A stretch of 43,827 nucleotides of DNA. Source: a virus. Both the position numbers and the translations under genes were made by a program. Below are positions 6,794 to 16,732 of the stretch, one piece after another. Each line of letters opens with the position of its first letter. The stretch's first letter is position 1. The notes beneath the pieces are model-generated. The model had not been told where the DNA came from. It searched no databases and was given only the letters and a program-made list of their open reading frames with translations. The DNA lies in IMG/VR virus record IMGVR_UViG_3300017598_001824, positions 1-43,827 of that record; one strand, given 5' to 3'.

Positions 6794-9700
6794 TGCCTAA
6801 ACAAGACTTATACCACATAACCGGGCCGTTTGGTGTGGACAGGAGAGACTCTGCTATCGTCAAACATCAGCCCGGGATCCTATACGAGCTGAGGAACTAC
6901 CTTGTCCACAATGGCAATATCGAGGTGAGGGAGGGGATGACAAACGCTCTCTCTACCCTTGATGGGAATAATTTCACATCTCTTCAGGCTGGCTATCGGA
7001 TCCTCGCACTCCACCGATACTACGGCCTAGACGCTCTGGAAGCTGAAGTAAAAGAGTTCTACGCAGCTGTAAACGGTGCCGAAAATGCAACCTTACGTAA
7101 ATGGAGTGGCACACAATGGGACACGCTTCCTCTTCCACCCGGGATTACCCTCACAAAGGATGTCCAAGGAAACTTCGAGCAGCTCAAGGACCGGACGTAC
7201 TACACCAATCAAAAAGAGCCCGTCCTTATGATCAAAAAGGAAACCGATCAGGTGTTCGAGGCGGGTATTCCAGACGCAGATCCTGAGCTTGAGATAGCCT
7301 ATATGGAAACTCTCACTGAGGCTGATGATCAGGCTGACCTGATTGCTACTCCTGATCGCTGGAGATTCTATACAGATGGCGGAACAAACATGGTGCGTCA
7401 CTTCCTCGATGGTGGTTTTGAACGTCACACAGAAGGGGATTTCGGCCTGACTCTCGAACAGTCAGACTTCTCAGCTGGTAAAACGCTCATCGGTGTCTAT
7501 CATCTTCCAGCCGAGCTCAACCTTGAATGGTTCTATGCGATAACAAAATGGAACGATCCAACCAACAACACTGTCTCGTCAGGCTCAGCAGATGGCGTTA
7601 CCCTCACAGACTCAGCTGCTACCTTTACCACAGCTCATGTCGGGCTACAGATAGAAAACGTAACAGATGAGTCTACCGCAGTTATTCTCCAGTGGAATAG
7701 TGCTACCGAAGTCATCACAACAGAGCTCTCTGGCGGTTCCGATAACAACTGGCAGACTAACGACGTCTACACAATGGGATCCCGCTCAACCCTAAACGAC
7801 TACATAGCAATCGACATATTCCGGTTCACCAAGATCGACATCGATGAGGTAGCGTTTGAGCTCTCGTCTTTTCCTCCTGATGCCTCTGGCGACTTCTCCA
7901 AAGGCTTTCATGTCACGATCTACACTGACTCTGATATGGACCACTTTCACATGATACAACGGACCATGCTGGCAGAGTGGGCGATGAACCCATATAGCAA
8001 CAAGCTCTTTTTTGGTCGGTTCCGTAAGCAATGGTTTATCGATATCCAGAGTGCGGCAACAGCTGGGAGTTCAGGAACGACTCTCATTAATTCTGCTGCT
8101 GTCTTTACCGCTGGCGATGTAGGTAAGGAGATCAAGAACCTTACTGACAATACAAGTGGGACAGTTGCTACTTATGTGAGCGCTACGGAAATAACCACCT
8201 CCATCGGGAACTGGAACGATGGCGATGAATATGAGCTTGCTGATGACTGGTCAACGATCAACTATATCAAGGTCCACATCCAATCTAACGCCCAGTCAAC
8301 TGGCACTAACGCAGCCCGTATAACAGTCGATAATATCCGGCTGCTCAAAACCCCACCGCTTCCCTCTGAGCTCTCTCTTCAAGTAGCTACCTGTGATGCA
8401 ATCGAGTCGTGGGTGAACAATGCGACTGGAGCAGCGATCGAAAATAACTACGTCTATGCAACAGAAGGAGTATCATGTAAAAAGATTCCAACTCTTGTTA
8501 CAGCAAAGTATGACTGGGCTGGCATTAAGGATCTAAGTGTTTATGGGGAAGGGACGGAGGTAGATGGATCTGATGTCTGCATATTCGATGTTTGTGGAGA
8601 CATTGAAGCTCTTGGAACCGTGGTAACGACAATAAAGTTTTATGATGATGCTGGAGAGACAGCAGAGGGAACGTTCACTGTTTTTGGAAATCTCAAAAAT
8701 GTTCAGCAGCGTTACATTCACAAGCAGGAATTTGAGACTAGCAATACGGTATCCGATTTCGACTGGACATCAGTAGACTATATGCTTGTTAAAAACGTAG
8801 GCATTCCTACGAACACTAATACTTTTGGTGTTTTATATATCGATCATGTCCGGTTTCAGAAAGCCTCTGCCTCCAAACTCATCAATAAGTTCATGCCGCT
8901 CGACCTTATCGTGGCCGACGCTTTCAATCGAGGCATCGACCATTACTTCCCAGAAGGCGGTATAGTAGACACCGTTTCAGACTGGCTCTTTCAAGCCTAC
9001 GCCAACTTCACTCGTCAAGCAACTGGTCAAGGCCAGCTAATTTTTCCGGAATATACACATGGCCGATATAAGATAGGCGACTACTCTTTAGCCTCCATGC
9101 AGCTCCAAGTTGATGCTGGTGGTGCTATGACAGTCACCTTTAACCAGAACGATGACCTGACAGAATATGAAGAGTTTAACTTCAATCTCGATGGCTTCCT
9201 CTTCCCAAAGCAGCAAAACAAGACTGGTAACTGGATGGGGATCGACTGGGTTGAGATCTCAGGCACACCAACTGATGAGCTCTCGATATGGATCTCTACA
9301 CCAGACATAAGGGACATTGCCAAAATAACGTTCCGGTTCTACGCTAATGCTAATGCAAACTTTGAAGCAGGTACTGGCAAACATACCGGAGGGAATGCTT
9401 CTAAAGTGCTGGTTTCAGCTGGTGCAGATTTTACCGTAGCTCTTATCGGCAAACGTATCCGAAACGAAAACTGGGTAACTGGAGATCCCGGGAACAGGTG
9501 GGGGATTGTTGGATGGGTACTTCCTAACAAGATAGGTGCATGGGGGATGGTATGGGATACTGATGACGAGTTTACAATCGATACCTATGGCGGAAAAGGA
9601 TTCTTGTTTGATAAAGAAGGGATTGGTGGCAAACCTGTTCCTGATGCCAATAACTATTACGAGTACGTCCTCGATACAAATACCATGTTTGGAAGCCTTG

Positions 9701-11325
9701 GTGGAGTTAGTAAAGGATATAACAAGGCTCTTGAATACCCGGCTGAGAACGAAGAAACTCTTATTGCTGTTCGTGAGCTTGCTAAAGACTACGGCCTCCA
9801 GCGTGTCTATAAAGAAGAAGGCAAAGATGGCTGGTGGCAAGGTATCCTCACGTGGAAGAGAAAAGACATGATCCCTCATTTAGATGACAACTCTGCATGG
9901 TCATCACTTCAAGCTATCGCAGCTCATGAAATTATCGTTCAAGCATCAAGCGAGAAAAACGCTATTATCAACTTTCAAGATTTCAAGATGACAAAGAAGG
10001 GAGCGGTAAAAGGCGATAACATCACGTATAAGATCAAGTTGGAAGACGAGCTTGGCTATCTAGGCCCAGCATCTGAACCCTCTCACAAGATAACAGTTAC
10101 AGGTAACGATATCAACCTAGCCGATATCGTAGTTCCTTACGACACCCGTATCGTTCGCAAGCGTATCTATAGAACAGACTCAATCGGCTCGTTTCGCTAC
10201 CTAGACACAATCGACAGATTAGAAACCTCATACCTCGACCAGATCCCGGAAGATCTCTTAGGCCCAATTATAGAGCCTGATGTCTATAAACCACCAAAGT
10301 CGGCTCACATGCGAAAAGTTGATAACCGGATGCTCTACATTGACGTCATCGACAGGCGTGGTACTCGTCGTTCATCTCGCTTCCATCTCTCTCTCCCGTT
10401 CATACCTCATCAGTGTATGGATAAAGACGCATTCGATCTCAATCCAGATGACGGCCAGAAATCTATCTGGGGTGAGTTCTATTACGGCTATCTGCTCGCA
10501 TGGAAGGAAAGAAGCTTCTACACTGTTGACATGAACACGTTTGAGAAGTCTCCCCGTGACCTCACGATCGGCTGTATAGCTCCACTCTCTGTTGCCTCGA
10601 TCCCTAATGTCGGTTTTGGCTGGCTCTCACATGAAGGCGTGATCTTCGGCGACCACACAAACATCGATAAGGATACCGGCGAGCAGATCTGGGACGACAT
10701 TAAAGGCTATACTCCAGAAGAGCTCTCTCATGCGGTAGGCTGGTATAACGACCGCTACTATTACATCTTCTTCGGAAGTGACAGTAGCGTATACAACACC
10801 AAAGGGTTTGCCTGCTACATGCCAACAAAGCTGTGGACGGAGATAACAGACTGGAACGTTCAGTGTGTATCCAAGTGGACAGGCGGGACAGATAGTAGTG
10901 AGATCTATACAGGCTCTGATTTTGGCTTTATCAACAAGCTCTTCGATGGTGAGGAAGATCTTGATGATGATGTCACAAACGCAACCTCTCAAATCACAAG
11001 CCGGCTCCGTGCGATTGACTATGATTTCGGGAAACCTCACGTTGACAAGTATATCAACTGGATCATCTTCCATGCGAAGAACCTCTCAAGCGATCCATCT
11101 CGTAAATCTCTCTTGACCGTTACTCCTTATTACGACCAGATCCCAACGACCCCGCTTGATGACGAAGAGATCCGGCTCTCTACCTATAAGAAATATGACT
11201 TATGCCAAGATCCCGGCGTTAACGGCACACTCGTTGGTTTCTCTATCGATGGCAAGAAACGGCACGCTATCAAGGAGCTCACACTAGATATTAACGATCA
11301 AGGGTTCAGGCCCGATCAGGAATAG
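6793..11325 (+). CDS. Very large tail hub/nozzle-like structural protein
   Basis: 1510 residues. The N-terminus (ITGPFGVDRRDSAIV) and C-terminal third resemble beta-propeller stopper, nozzle or stabilisation proteins that close the tail tube in short-tailed phages. Near residues 1160-1320 there are repeated blades with MRKVDNRMLYI, LAWKERSFYTV, FGWLSHEGVIF and AVGWYNDRYYYIF. The middle holds several jelly-roll-like domains (VDNIRLLK, IDHVRFQKAS) and three copies of an approximately 60-residue module at about 258-328, 421-482 and 859-930 that also occurs in the adaptor. Its length is well above that of P22 gp10 (472 residues), because of these inserted glycan-binding-like domains. It is transcribed with the adaptor. 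It could instead be a tailspike-like protein with a propeller. Confidence 0.55.
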   Translation: MPKQDLYHITGPFGVDRRDSAIVKHQPGILYELRNYLVHNGNIEVREGMTNALSTLDGNNFTSLQAGYRILALHRYYGLDALEAEVKEFYAAVNGAENATLRKWSGTQWDTLPLPPGITLTKDVQGNFEQLKDRTYYTNQKEPVLMIKKETDQVFEAGIPDADPELEIAYMETLTEADDQADLIATPDRWRFYTDGGTNMVRHFLDGGFERHTEGDFGLTLEQSDFSAGKTLIGVYHLPAELNLEWFYAITKWNDPTNNTVSSGSADGVTLTDSAATFTTAHVGLQIENVTDESTAVILQWNSATEVITTELSGGSDNNWQTNDVYTMGSRSTLNDYIAIDIFRFTKIDIDEVAFELSSFPPDASGDFSKGFHVTIYTDSDMDHFHMIQRTMLAEWAMNPYSNKLFFGRFRKQWFIDIQSAATAGSSGTTLINSAAVFTAGDVGKEIKNLTDNTSGTVATYVSATEITTSIGNWNDGDEYELADDWSTINYIKVHIQSNAQSTGTNAARITVDNIRLLKTPPLPSELSLQVATCDAIESWVNNATGAAIENNYVYATEGVSCKKIPTLVTAKYDWAGIKDLSVYGEGTEVDGSDVCIFDVCGDIEALGTVVTTIKFYDDAGETAEGTFTVFGNLKNVQQRYIHKQEFETSNTVSDFDWTSVDYMLVKNVGIPTNTNTFGVLYIDHVRFQKASASKLINKFMPLDLIVADAFNRGIDHYFPEGGIVDTVSDWLFQAYANFTRQATGQGQLIFPEYTHGRYKIGDYSLASMQLQVDAGGAMTVTFNQNDDLTEYEEFNFNLDGFLFPKQQNKTGNWMGIDWVEISGTPTDELSIWISTPDIRDIAKITFRFYANANANFEAGTGKHTGGNASKVLVSAGADFTVALIGKRIRNENWVTGDPGNRWGIVGWVLPNKIGAWGMVWDTDDEFTIDTYGGKGFLFDKEGIGGKPVPDANNYYEYVLDTNTMFGSLGGVSKGYNKALEYPAENEETLIAVRELAKDYGLQRVYKEEGKDGWWQGILTWKRKDMIPHLDDNSAWSSLQAIAAHEIIVQASSEKNAIINFQDFKMTKKGAVKGDNITYKIKLEDELGYLGPASEPSHKITVTGNDINLADIVVPYDTRIVRKRIYRTDSIGSFRYLDTIDRLETSYLDQIPEDLLGPIIEPDVYKPPKSAHMRKVDNRMLYIDVIDRRGTRRSSRFHLSLPFIPHQCMDKDAFDLNPDDGQKSIWGEFYYGYLLAWKERSFYTVDMNTFEKSPRDLTIGCIAPLSVASIPNVGFGWLSHEGVIFGDHTNIDKDTGEQIWDDIKGYTPEELSHAVGWYNDRYYYIFFGSDSSVYNTKGFACYMPTKLWTEITDWNVQCVSKWTGGTDSSEIYTGSDFGFINKLFDGEEDLDDDVTNATSQITSRLRAIDYDFGKPHVDKYINWIIFHAKNLSSDPSRKSLLTVTPYYDQIPTTPLDDEEIRLSTYKKYDLCQDPGVNGTLVGFSIDGKKRHAIKELTLDINDQGFRPDQE

Positions 11326-11327
11326 CC

Positions 11328-12461
11328 ATGGGACATGAAAAACTACCTCAAGATTATGAGCCCGGAGCGATCCAGAAGGTAATCGAACGGCTTAAGATGT
11401 CGATTACCGGGTCGGAGCTCAAACGAACGAAAGATCTCTATGACACCAGTCAAGAGCTCAAGAAGCAGATAGCTGATCTTGAGAAACAGCTGACTGAGAA
11501 GATACAAACGCTCGGTGATGAGCGGGCTCCTACTCAGGTCAATCTACCCGTTCCTCAAAACCTCAAGGTATGGGAGATGGGCACGTGGGGCTGGGCAACT
11601 GTCGATCCCTTTATGCGGTGGAAGTATATCGGCAAGATCCAAGGATATGAGTTCTACGGGTCGCAGAATGAAGGGTTCACACCACAGTCAGACCCCTACC
11701 TCCAGTCTGGCTATCATTACGGAACGGGTACTGCTGGCTCTCCAGATACCTATCTAAAGACAGAGGATACTGGAACACCAGCCAATACGCATGTTCTTGA
11801 TACCCGGTTGATCCAAGTAACCCTTGACAAACAGCAGTACGAAGGCAACGACGAAGGTGGGATCTACTACAAACTCACCCTTGAGAACACCACACAAGGC
11901 ACCAGCGGCCCGATCGCAGCTCTTGCCTACCGCCCCTCCGACAAAAAGCATCAGATCAAGGCAACTGGCGTCACATGGGTAGAAGGCGATAAGTGGGTCA
12001 TCAAGAACTATCCATCGAACAAGCTATTTAACATAGGCGCTCTCAGCACATTCAACAAGCGAGCTGGGAACTTCTATGTTGTTGCCCGGTCAATCGGCAA
12101 GGGCAATGCTGCGTCAGCCTTCACCTTAGAGGTGACAAGCGAAGGGCCGACCAGCTCAGAGGATCTCACAACTCCTACGATTGTTGAGCCTATCCATACG
12201 GATGGGACAACCTGCCCACTTAATGCCAGCGGCCAACCTGAATATGGTGGTGCTGGAGGAGCTGTAGTTCCGTGGACTTCTATCGTTGCAGGCACTCGTG
12301 AGACCGATCACTTTAACTGGTTCGGCATAGAGTGGTGCAACGTAGAGATAGTCTACAACACGATTGACGAGGATGACGGGACAGCCGACATATTCTACCG
12401 GGTTAAACGAACCGGTGTAACTGTTGACGATGTTGTTGACGAAGAAACGGGGCTTGATTAA
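11328..12461 (+). CDS. Virion protein with N-terminal coiled coil
   Basis: 377 residues. Residues about 30-65 form a coiled coil (LKKQIADLEKQLTEKIQ). A Trp-rich part follows (WEMGTWGWATVDPFMRW near 80-97), then beta-rich sequence to the end. No catalytic motif is seen. It sits between the hub-like protein and a fibronectin/lectin fibre, with a 2-base gap before it and a TAATG overlap after, so it is probably a tail or fibre-attachment protein. The family is not recognised. Confidence 0.5.
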   Translation: MGHEKLPQDYEPGAIQKVIERLKMSITGSELKRTKDLYDTSQELKKQIADLEKQLTEKIQTLGDERAPTQVNLPVPQNLKVWEMGTWGWATVDPFMRWKYIGKIQGYEFYGSQNEGFTPQSDPYLQSGYHYGTGTAGSPDTYLKTEDTGTPANTHVLDTRLIQVTLDKQQYEGNDEGGIYYKLTLENTTQGTSGPIAALAYRPSDKKHQIKATGVTWVEGDKWVIKNYPSNKLFNIGALSTFNKRAGNFYVVARSIGKGNAASAFTLEVTSEGPTSSEDLTTPTIVEPIHTDGTTCPLNASGQPEYGGAGGAVVPWTSIVAGTRETDHFNWFGIEWCNVEIVYNTIDEDDGTADIFYRVKRTGVTVDDVVDEETGLD

Positions 12462-15094
12462 TGGCTGAAAAGAAAAAGAAGTTTTACAGGTTGCGGTCAA
12501 ACTCTCTCCACACCTTTAACGTAAAGGCGTGGAGTTCCAGCGCTGTAAGTGACTGGTCGGCAGACATCCCAATTCTGACATCGGATATTCTTCCTATTGC
12601 ATGGCCTCGTACAGCTGAGATTAAAGCCAAGCCGCTTTTCTTCACCCGTTGTATCCGTGTGACGTGGACACCTCTTTTAGGCTATCCTCTTCGGTTCAGC
12701 CACTACGTTCTCTTCCGCAAGGATACAACTGAAGGGATTGTTGCCCCTACAAGCGAAGAACTCGCAGCTTCTGGTCAGGCTATTATAGACGGCACACTAG
12801 AGGACAATGAGCATTTTGTCAAAGAGACCGGCAAACTCTCTCTCTACGTTGACCGGGTTAAGTTCGACTCTGACGACGACACAGATAACGGTGTCCTAGA
12901 AGAGCACCAGTACCACTACTGGGTATGGGGTGTGGACAATAATGGCCAGCTATCTTACATGTCTGGTTTAGGGAAAGGCTACCTTGGCCCTGACAACGCA
13001 GAGTTTGGCAAGCCTAATCAGCCTTTGATTGTTCCAGCTTGGATGACGACAGAAGTTCACGAACGCAACGCATGGTGGTGTGATGTAAACGTTGTATGGT
13101 ACTGTATAGATGGAGCTGAAGGCTACTGGGTACAAAGGAAGCTAAAGACCCGGGCTCTCTGGGGCCTCCCTGTCTGGGTAGAACATGATCCTGACGGTTC
13201 TTACGGTGGTGACTTACAGCAGGTGACGCTCAACAACTTCCTGTGCAACACAGACTATGAGTTCAGGGTAAAGGCTGTCAACGTTCCTGTCAGGCTTGTC
13301 TCAGACATAAGCGAAGTTGGCTCGTATACGACTGATAAAGATCCTTACCCTCCAGACGAGATTGAAGACGTTGATGCCAAACGACTACGGCAAAACCTCA
13401 TAACCAGAGGGGAGTATATCAAGCTTACATGGAGCTGGCCAGAAGCTGCTATCATGCAGCAGCAGATTGACTACTACCGGATATACAAGTATGAGGGTAC
13501 GGATGCTGCCGCTATTACTTATCTTGCTTATATCAATCTAGCACAAGATAGTCCTCTTAAGGCTCCTCCCTACACAGAAACGAAAAAGTTTGGTGGCACA
13601 CATTTCGTAGATGATGACATAGAGGAGCTTGTTGCTGGGAAGGCGGCAGGGTCACAATCATTCTTCTGGAACGGAGAGTATGGATCGCACACACCGAACG
13701 ATCTCTTAACAGCATATATAGATACTGATCTCAACACAGAGGTAGGGACTCTTGTAACCAATGCGTTTGTAAACTCAGCATATGCTTATGATGGAACCTA
13801 CTCGCTGGATTGCTACCAGCAAAGCAGCCGGTTACGTTGGGCAAACCATGATCTCGATGGGGATGAAGGATATTTAAGCTTACGGTACTATCCAGTCGAT
13901 AATGTCCATACACAAACGACATGCAGGATTTTTGCAGCAACAGAGGGAGTGAACCAGAACGGTGTGGTAATAGAACTAAGGTCTGGCAAGCTTTGGCTCC
14001 AGCACAGAGGAGCTGGCACTTTCAAAGAAACAGAGCACACAAAGACATGGGATTCGAGCGATAAAGGTAGTTGGCATCACATCGAGGCCCGGTGGAAGAA
14101 GGAAGATGACATCCTAGATGTAAAGGTGGATGATGGTGACTGGGTATCGTCAATAGATGCCGATGCCTTAACCTCTTTTGATGCAACAGTAGCTGATATA
14201 GGGATGGGACCCTCAGGTTTACAGCCCTCTACCAGCACCAGACAAAGATACGATCGCTTAATCGTCAGTCCTGATTTTGATTACCCGGAGATCCCAGACA
14301 TTTACTACCACTACTGGGTAACAGCTGTAGATATCGACAATCAGGAGAGTGCCGCAACAATGGTAGAGAGCTACGACAAGGTAAGCTTTGGACCGCCGGA
14401 TGCTCCTGTTCTCGTTACTCCCCTTGTTAATACAGACCCCGGGTTTAACATGGTCCTCAAGCTTGGCTGGTCACTCTTCACCGTCCGTATGATATGGAAG
14501 GAGGTAGATGAGGCTACGTACTATCAGGTGAAAGTCAGGCTTCAACTGCCTAATCGTAGCAATCCGGGTCCGTGGATGTATTCAGCCCGTATACCACAAG
14601 CAAGGATCGACACAACTGAAGGCAACAATCCGTTCTTTGTCTATCCGTTTCCTCTTCGTGGTGACACAGAACTTGAATGGGCTGTAAGAGCTGGCAATCT
14701 GGCAGGCTGGTCAGAGTCAGATCCGGTGGGTCCGATGACTATCCTATACGATACAACAAAACCCTCTAAGCCAGCTACTCCTACTGGCAGGTGTTATGGG
14801 ATCAACCGACTGTTTGGTGATCCTCTCTGGATGTCAGTCGTTCTCAAGTGGACACCAAACGCCAACTATGAAGGGATAGACTGCTACCAAGTGTTTGAAG
14901 ATGAGGTACTGGTTGGAACACAGCCACATATGGAGTTAAGGGCGGCTACTAACATCAAGCAAGTTTATACTCACTTCGGAGCAGCAGCTGGAGCTTCGCA
15001 TCAGTACAGGGTGACAGCTATGGGAAAGGACAAGGTACCGGGACCCCCATCTGACAACGTAACGATCAACTTTCAAGAATGGTGGAAGATGTAA
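12461..15094 (+). CDS. Tail fibre with fibronectin III and lectin-like domains
   Basis: 877 residues. Fibronectin III-like domains recur: a strand pattern CIRVTWTPLLG near 65, YEFRVKAVN near 265-273, IKLTWSWPEA near 323, and further copies near 660-700 and 790-870. In the middle (about 405-605) is a concanavalin/LamG-type beta-sandwich with GTYSLDCYQ, GYLSLRYYP and WHHIEARW. This architecture matches receptor-binding or host-specificity fibres, with the lectin-like domain likely binding sugar. It is placed among tail genes and its start overlaps the previous stop. Confidence 0.65.
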   Translation: MAEKKKKFYRLRSNSLHTFNVKAWSSSAVSDWSADIPILTSDILPIAWPRTAEIKAKPLFFTRCIRVTWTPLLGYPLRFSHYVLFRKDTTEGIVAPTSEELAASGQAIIDGTLEDNEHFVKETGKLSLYVDRVKFDSDDDTDNGVLEEHQYHYWVWGVDNNGQLSYMSGLGKGYLGPDNAEFGKPNQPLIVPAWMTTEVHERNAWWCDVNVVWYCIDGAEGYWVQRKLKTRALWGLPVWVEHDPDGSYGGDLQQVTLNNFLCNTDYEFRVKAVNVPVRLVSDISEVGSYTTDKDPYPPDEIEDVDAKRLRQNLITRGEYIKLTWSWPEAAIMQQQIDYYRIYKYEGTDAAAITYLAYINLAQDSPLKAPPYTETKKFGGTHFVDDDIEELVAGKAAGSQSFFWNGEYGSHTPNDLLTAYIDTDLNTEVGTLVTNAFVNSAYAYDGTYSLDCYQQSSRLRWANHDLDGDEGYLSLRYYPVDNVHTQTTCRIFAATEGVNQNGVVIELRSGKLWLQHRGAGTFKETEHTKTWDSSDKGSWHHIEARWKKEDDILDVKVDDGDWVSSIDADALTSFDATVADIGMGPSGLQPSTSTRQRYDRLIVSPDFDYPEIPDIYYHYWVTAVDIDNQESAATMVESYDKVSFGPPDAPVLVTPLVNTDPGFNMVLKLGWSLFTVRMIWKEVDEATYYQVKVRLQLPNRSNPGPWMYSARIPQARIDTTEGNNPFFVYPFPLRGDTELEWAVRAGNLAGWSESDPVGPMTILYDTTKPSKPATPTGRCYGINRLFGDPLWMSVVLKWTPNANYEGIDCYQVFEDEVLVGTQPHMELRAATNIKQVYTHFGAAAGASHQYRVTAMGKDKVPGPPSDNVTINFQEWWKM

Positions 15095-15095
15095 T

Positions 15096-16091
15096 ATGCG
15101 TATAACTAACGACTCTCTATATAGCGACGGTGATTACGTTCTCATATCTCAAAATGCTGAGCAGGACGAAACTACTCTCATCTGGACCAGTCCTGACAAC
15201 ACAAAAGACAGCTATCTCATCGAAATGATTGACAGCGCTTCTGATAAGGGATATGTTTCTATCAAGCGGGCAGATGCGACAGCTGGCAATATCACATGGA
15301 CAGAGATCGTCCGGGTAAACTTTGATGGTACGATGATACTCCACGAGCAATCAGCTTCCATCGCAGCCGCAGCAGCAAACGCTCTCAAGCTCTTTGCAAA
15401 AGATTATAATGGCAGATCCGTTCTCACTAAACGGGATGATACCGACGAGTCCAACATACTAGAAGGCAAAGGGCTGACCCGTGTGTGGAGGCAGGATAGC
15501 GAACCAGCTGATGCTAAAATGTGGGATATATGGATCGATACCAGTGATCCCTCATCTGTATGGGATGACCTGAGAATAGTTCCGGGAGCTTTTAGCTTCT
15601 CCGGCACATCAGATCCGGTCCTTGGCACATGGCAGCCGGGAGGATCCGGCACCACTATGAGAGTCTGGCAGTTCAAACAAAACGATCAGGTGTTTTTTAC
15701 CTGCCAGCTTCCTCACTCTTATAAGCAAGGGACAGATCTTGAAGCGCATGTCCATTGGACTCCACGGCAGAGAGGAGTAACTGAAAGCGGTAAAACCGTT
15801 CACTGGGAACTTGACTATTCTTGGGCGGACATAAATGGAGCCTTTGGTGTGGCTGCTAATATCGATCTGCACGATACCGTTGATGGGACAGATGACAAGC
15901 ATCAAGTAGCTGGCAGCACCACTATCTCCGCCTCTGGTAACATGATCAGTTCCATGCTCATCTGCCGACTATGGCGGAACAGCACAGACTCATGGGCGGG
16001 AGCTTCAAATGCTAACAGTCCAGTTGTCCTTGAGTTCGACCTACATTTTGAGATTGACATAGCAGGCTCCAGAGAAGAGTATGTGAAGTAA
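15096..16091 (+). CDS. Virion protein with carbohydrate-binding-like C-terminus
   Basis: 331 residues. The N-terminal part (1-90) is beta-rich. The segment RVWRQDSEPADAKMWDIWID near 130-150 is typical of short linkers in fibre proteins. Residues 165-331 form a beta-sandwich with LEAHVHWTP, WELDYSWADI and VLEFDLHFEID, a pattern seen often in C-terminal domains of phage tail and fibre proteins. It follows the fibronectin fibre by one base and precedes the sugar-modification island. The exact family is uncertain. Confidence 0.5.
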   Translation: MRITNDSLYSDGDYVLISQNAEQDETTLIWTSPDNTKDSYLIEMIDSASDKGYVSIKRADATAGNITWTEIVRVNFDGTMILHEQSASIAAAAANALKLFAKDYNGRSVLTKRDDTDESNILEGKGLTRVWRQDSEPADAKMWDIWIDTSDPSSVWDDLRIVPGAFSFSGTSDPVLGTWQPGGSGTTMRVWQFKQNDQVFFTCQLPHSYKQGTDLEAHVHWTPRQRGVTESGKTVHWELDYSWADINGAFGVAANIDLHDTVDGTDDKHQVAGSTTISASGNMISSMLICRLWRNSTDSWAGASNANSPVVLEFDLHFEIDIAGSREEYVK

Positions 16092-16117
16092 TCGTTAACC
16101 TATAACAAGGAGGCTTT

Positions 16118-16732
16118 ATGGCAGGACACAATCCAAGCTTTGTCATGAAAGACAGAACGATAGATTTTGAGGAGGATATAAGCCGGCATTGTAGTGGTAG
16201 GATAACACCTCACGATGCTGAATTGCTTTATAAGACAGCGATGGATATCAAGCCAAAAACTATTCTTGAAATCGGCTGTATGGATGGTTGTTCAAGTATG
16301 CTTTTTGGTATGATAGCCCAGCTGACAGAGGGAAAGGTTCAGAGCATCGAGCCCATACAGAAGAAGAACTGGCTTGATAATATAGCAAGGCATAACCTTC
16401 AGGATTACGTCGAGATGTTTATTGGGCGTTCCCCGTGGATCCCTATAGAAAAGATCAACAAGCCTATCGATTATCTCTTCATCGACGGAGATCACCGGAC
16501 TAGATGGGCAATAGTAGACTATCATTACTGGTGTGAGTATGTCAGGATCGGCGGCATGATTGCTTTCCATGACTGGGGGGATCCACGTCCTTATCCGGGA
16601 GATTGCGTAAGGGAAGCAGTTGAGATTATCTTACGTGATGACTCAGAAATGCTTAAGAAGGCAGGGGAGTCTAAAAACAGGAGAGGAACTATCGTTTTCG
16701 AGAAAATATCGAACAAGAGGAAACATGTATGA
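16118..16732 (+). CDS. SAM-dependent methyltransferase (class I, MT24-like)
   Basis: 204 residues. Residues 47-60 carry motif I ILEIGCMDGCSS (E51, G53, G57), followed by the SIEP acidic motif near 76-79 and YLFIDGDHRT at 119-128. IDGDH is characteristic of the Methyltransf_24 and cephalosporin-hydroxylase-like group, which often modifies sugars. GGMIAFHDWGDP near 145-156 completes the pattern. Start ATG has AAGGAGG. The gene overlaps the next by ATGA and opens the modification island, so a sugar or glycopeptide acceptor is likely. Confidence 0.75.
   Translation: MAGHNPSFVMKDRTIDFEEDISRHCSGRITPHDAELLYKTAMDIKPKTILEIGCMDGCSSMLFGMIAQLTEGKVQSIEPIQKKNWLDNIARHNLQDYVEMFIGRSPWIPIEKINKPIDYLFIDGDHRTRWAIVDYHYWCEYVRIGGMIAFHDWGDPRPYPGDCVREAVEIILRDDSEMLKKAGESKNRRGTIVFEKISNKRKHV

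Noticed and set aside
9415-9879. Minus-strand frame of 154 residues opposite the hub protein.
   Set aside because: Lies wholly inside the 1510-residue gene in a region with clear protein-level repeats; no independent support.
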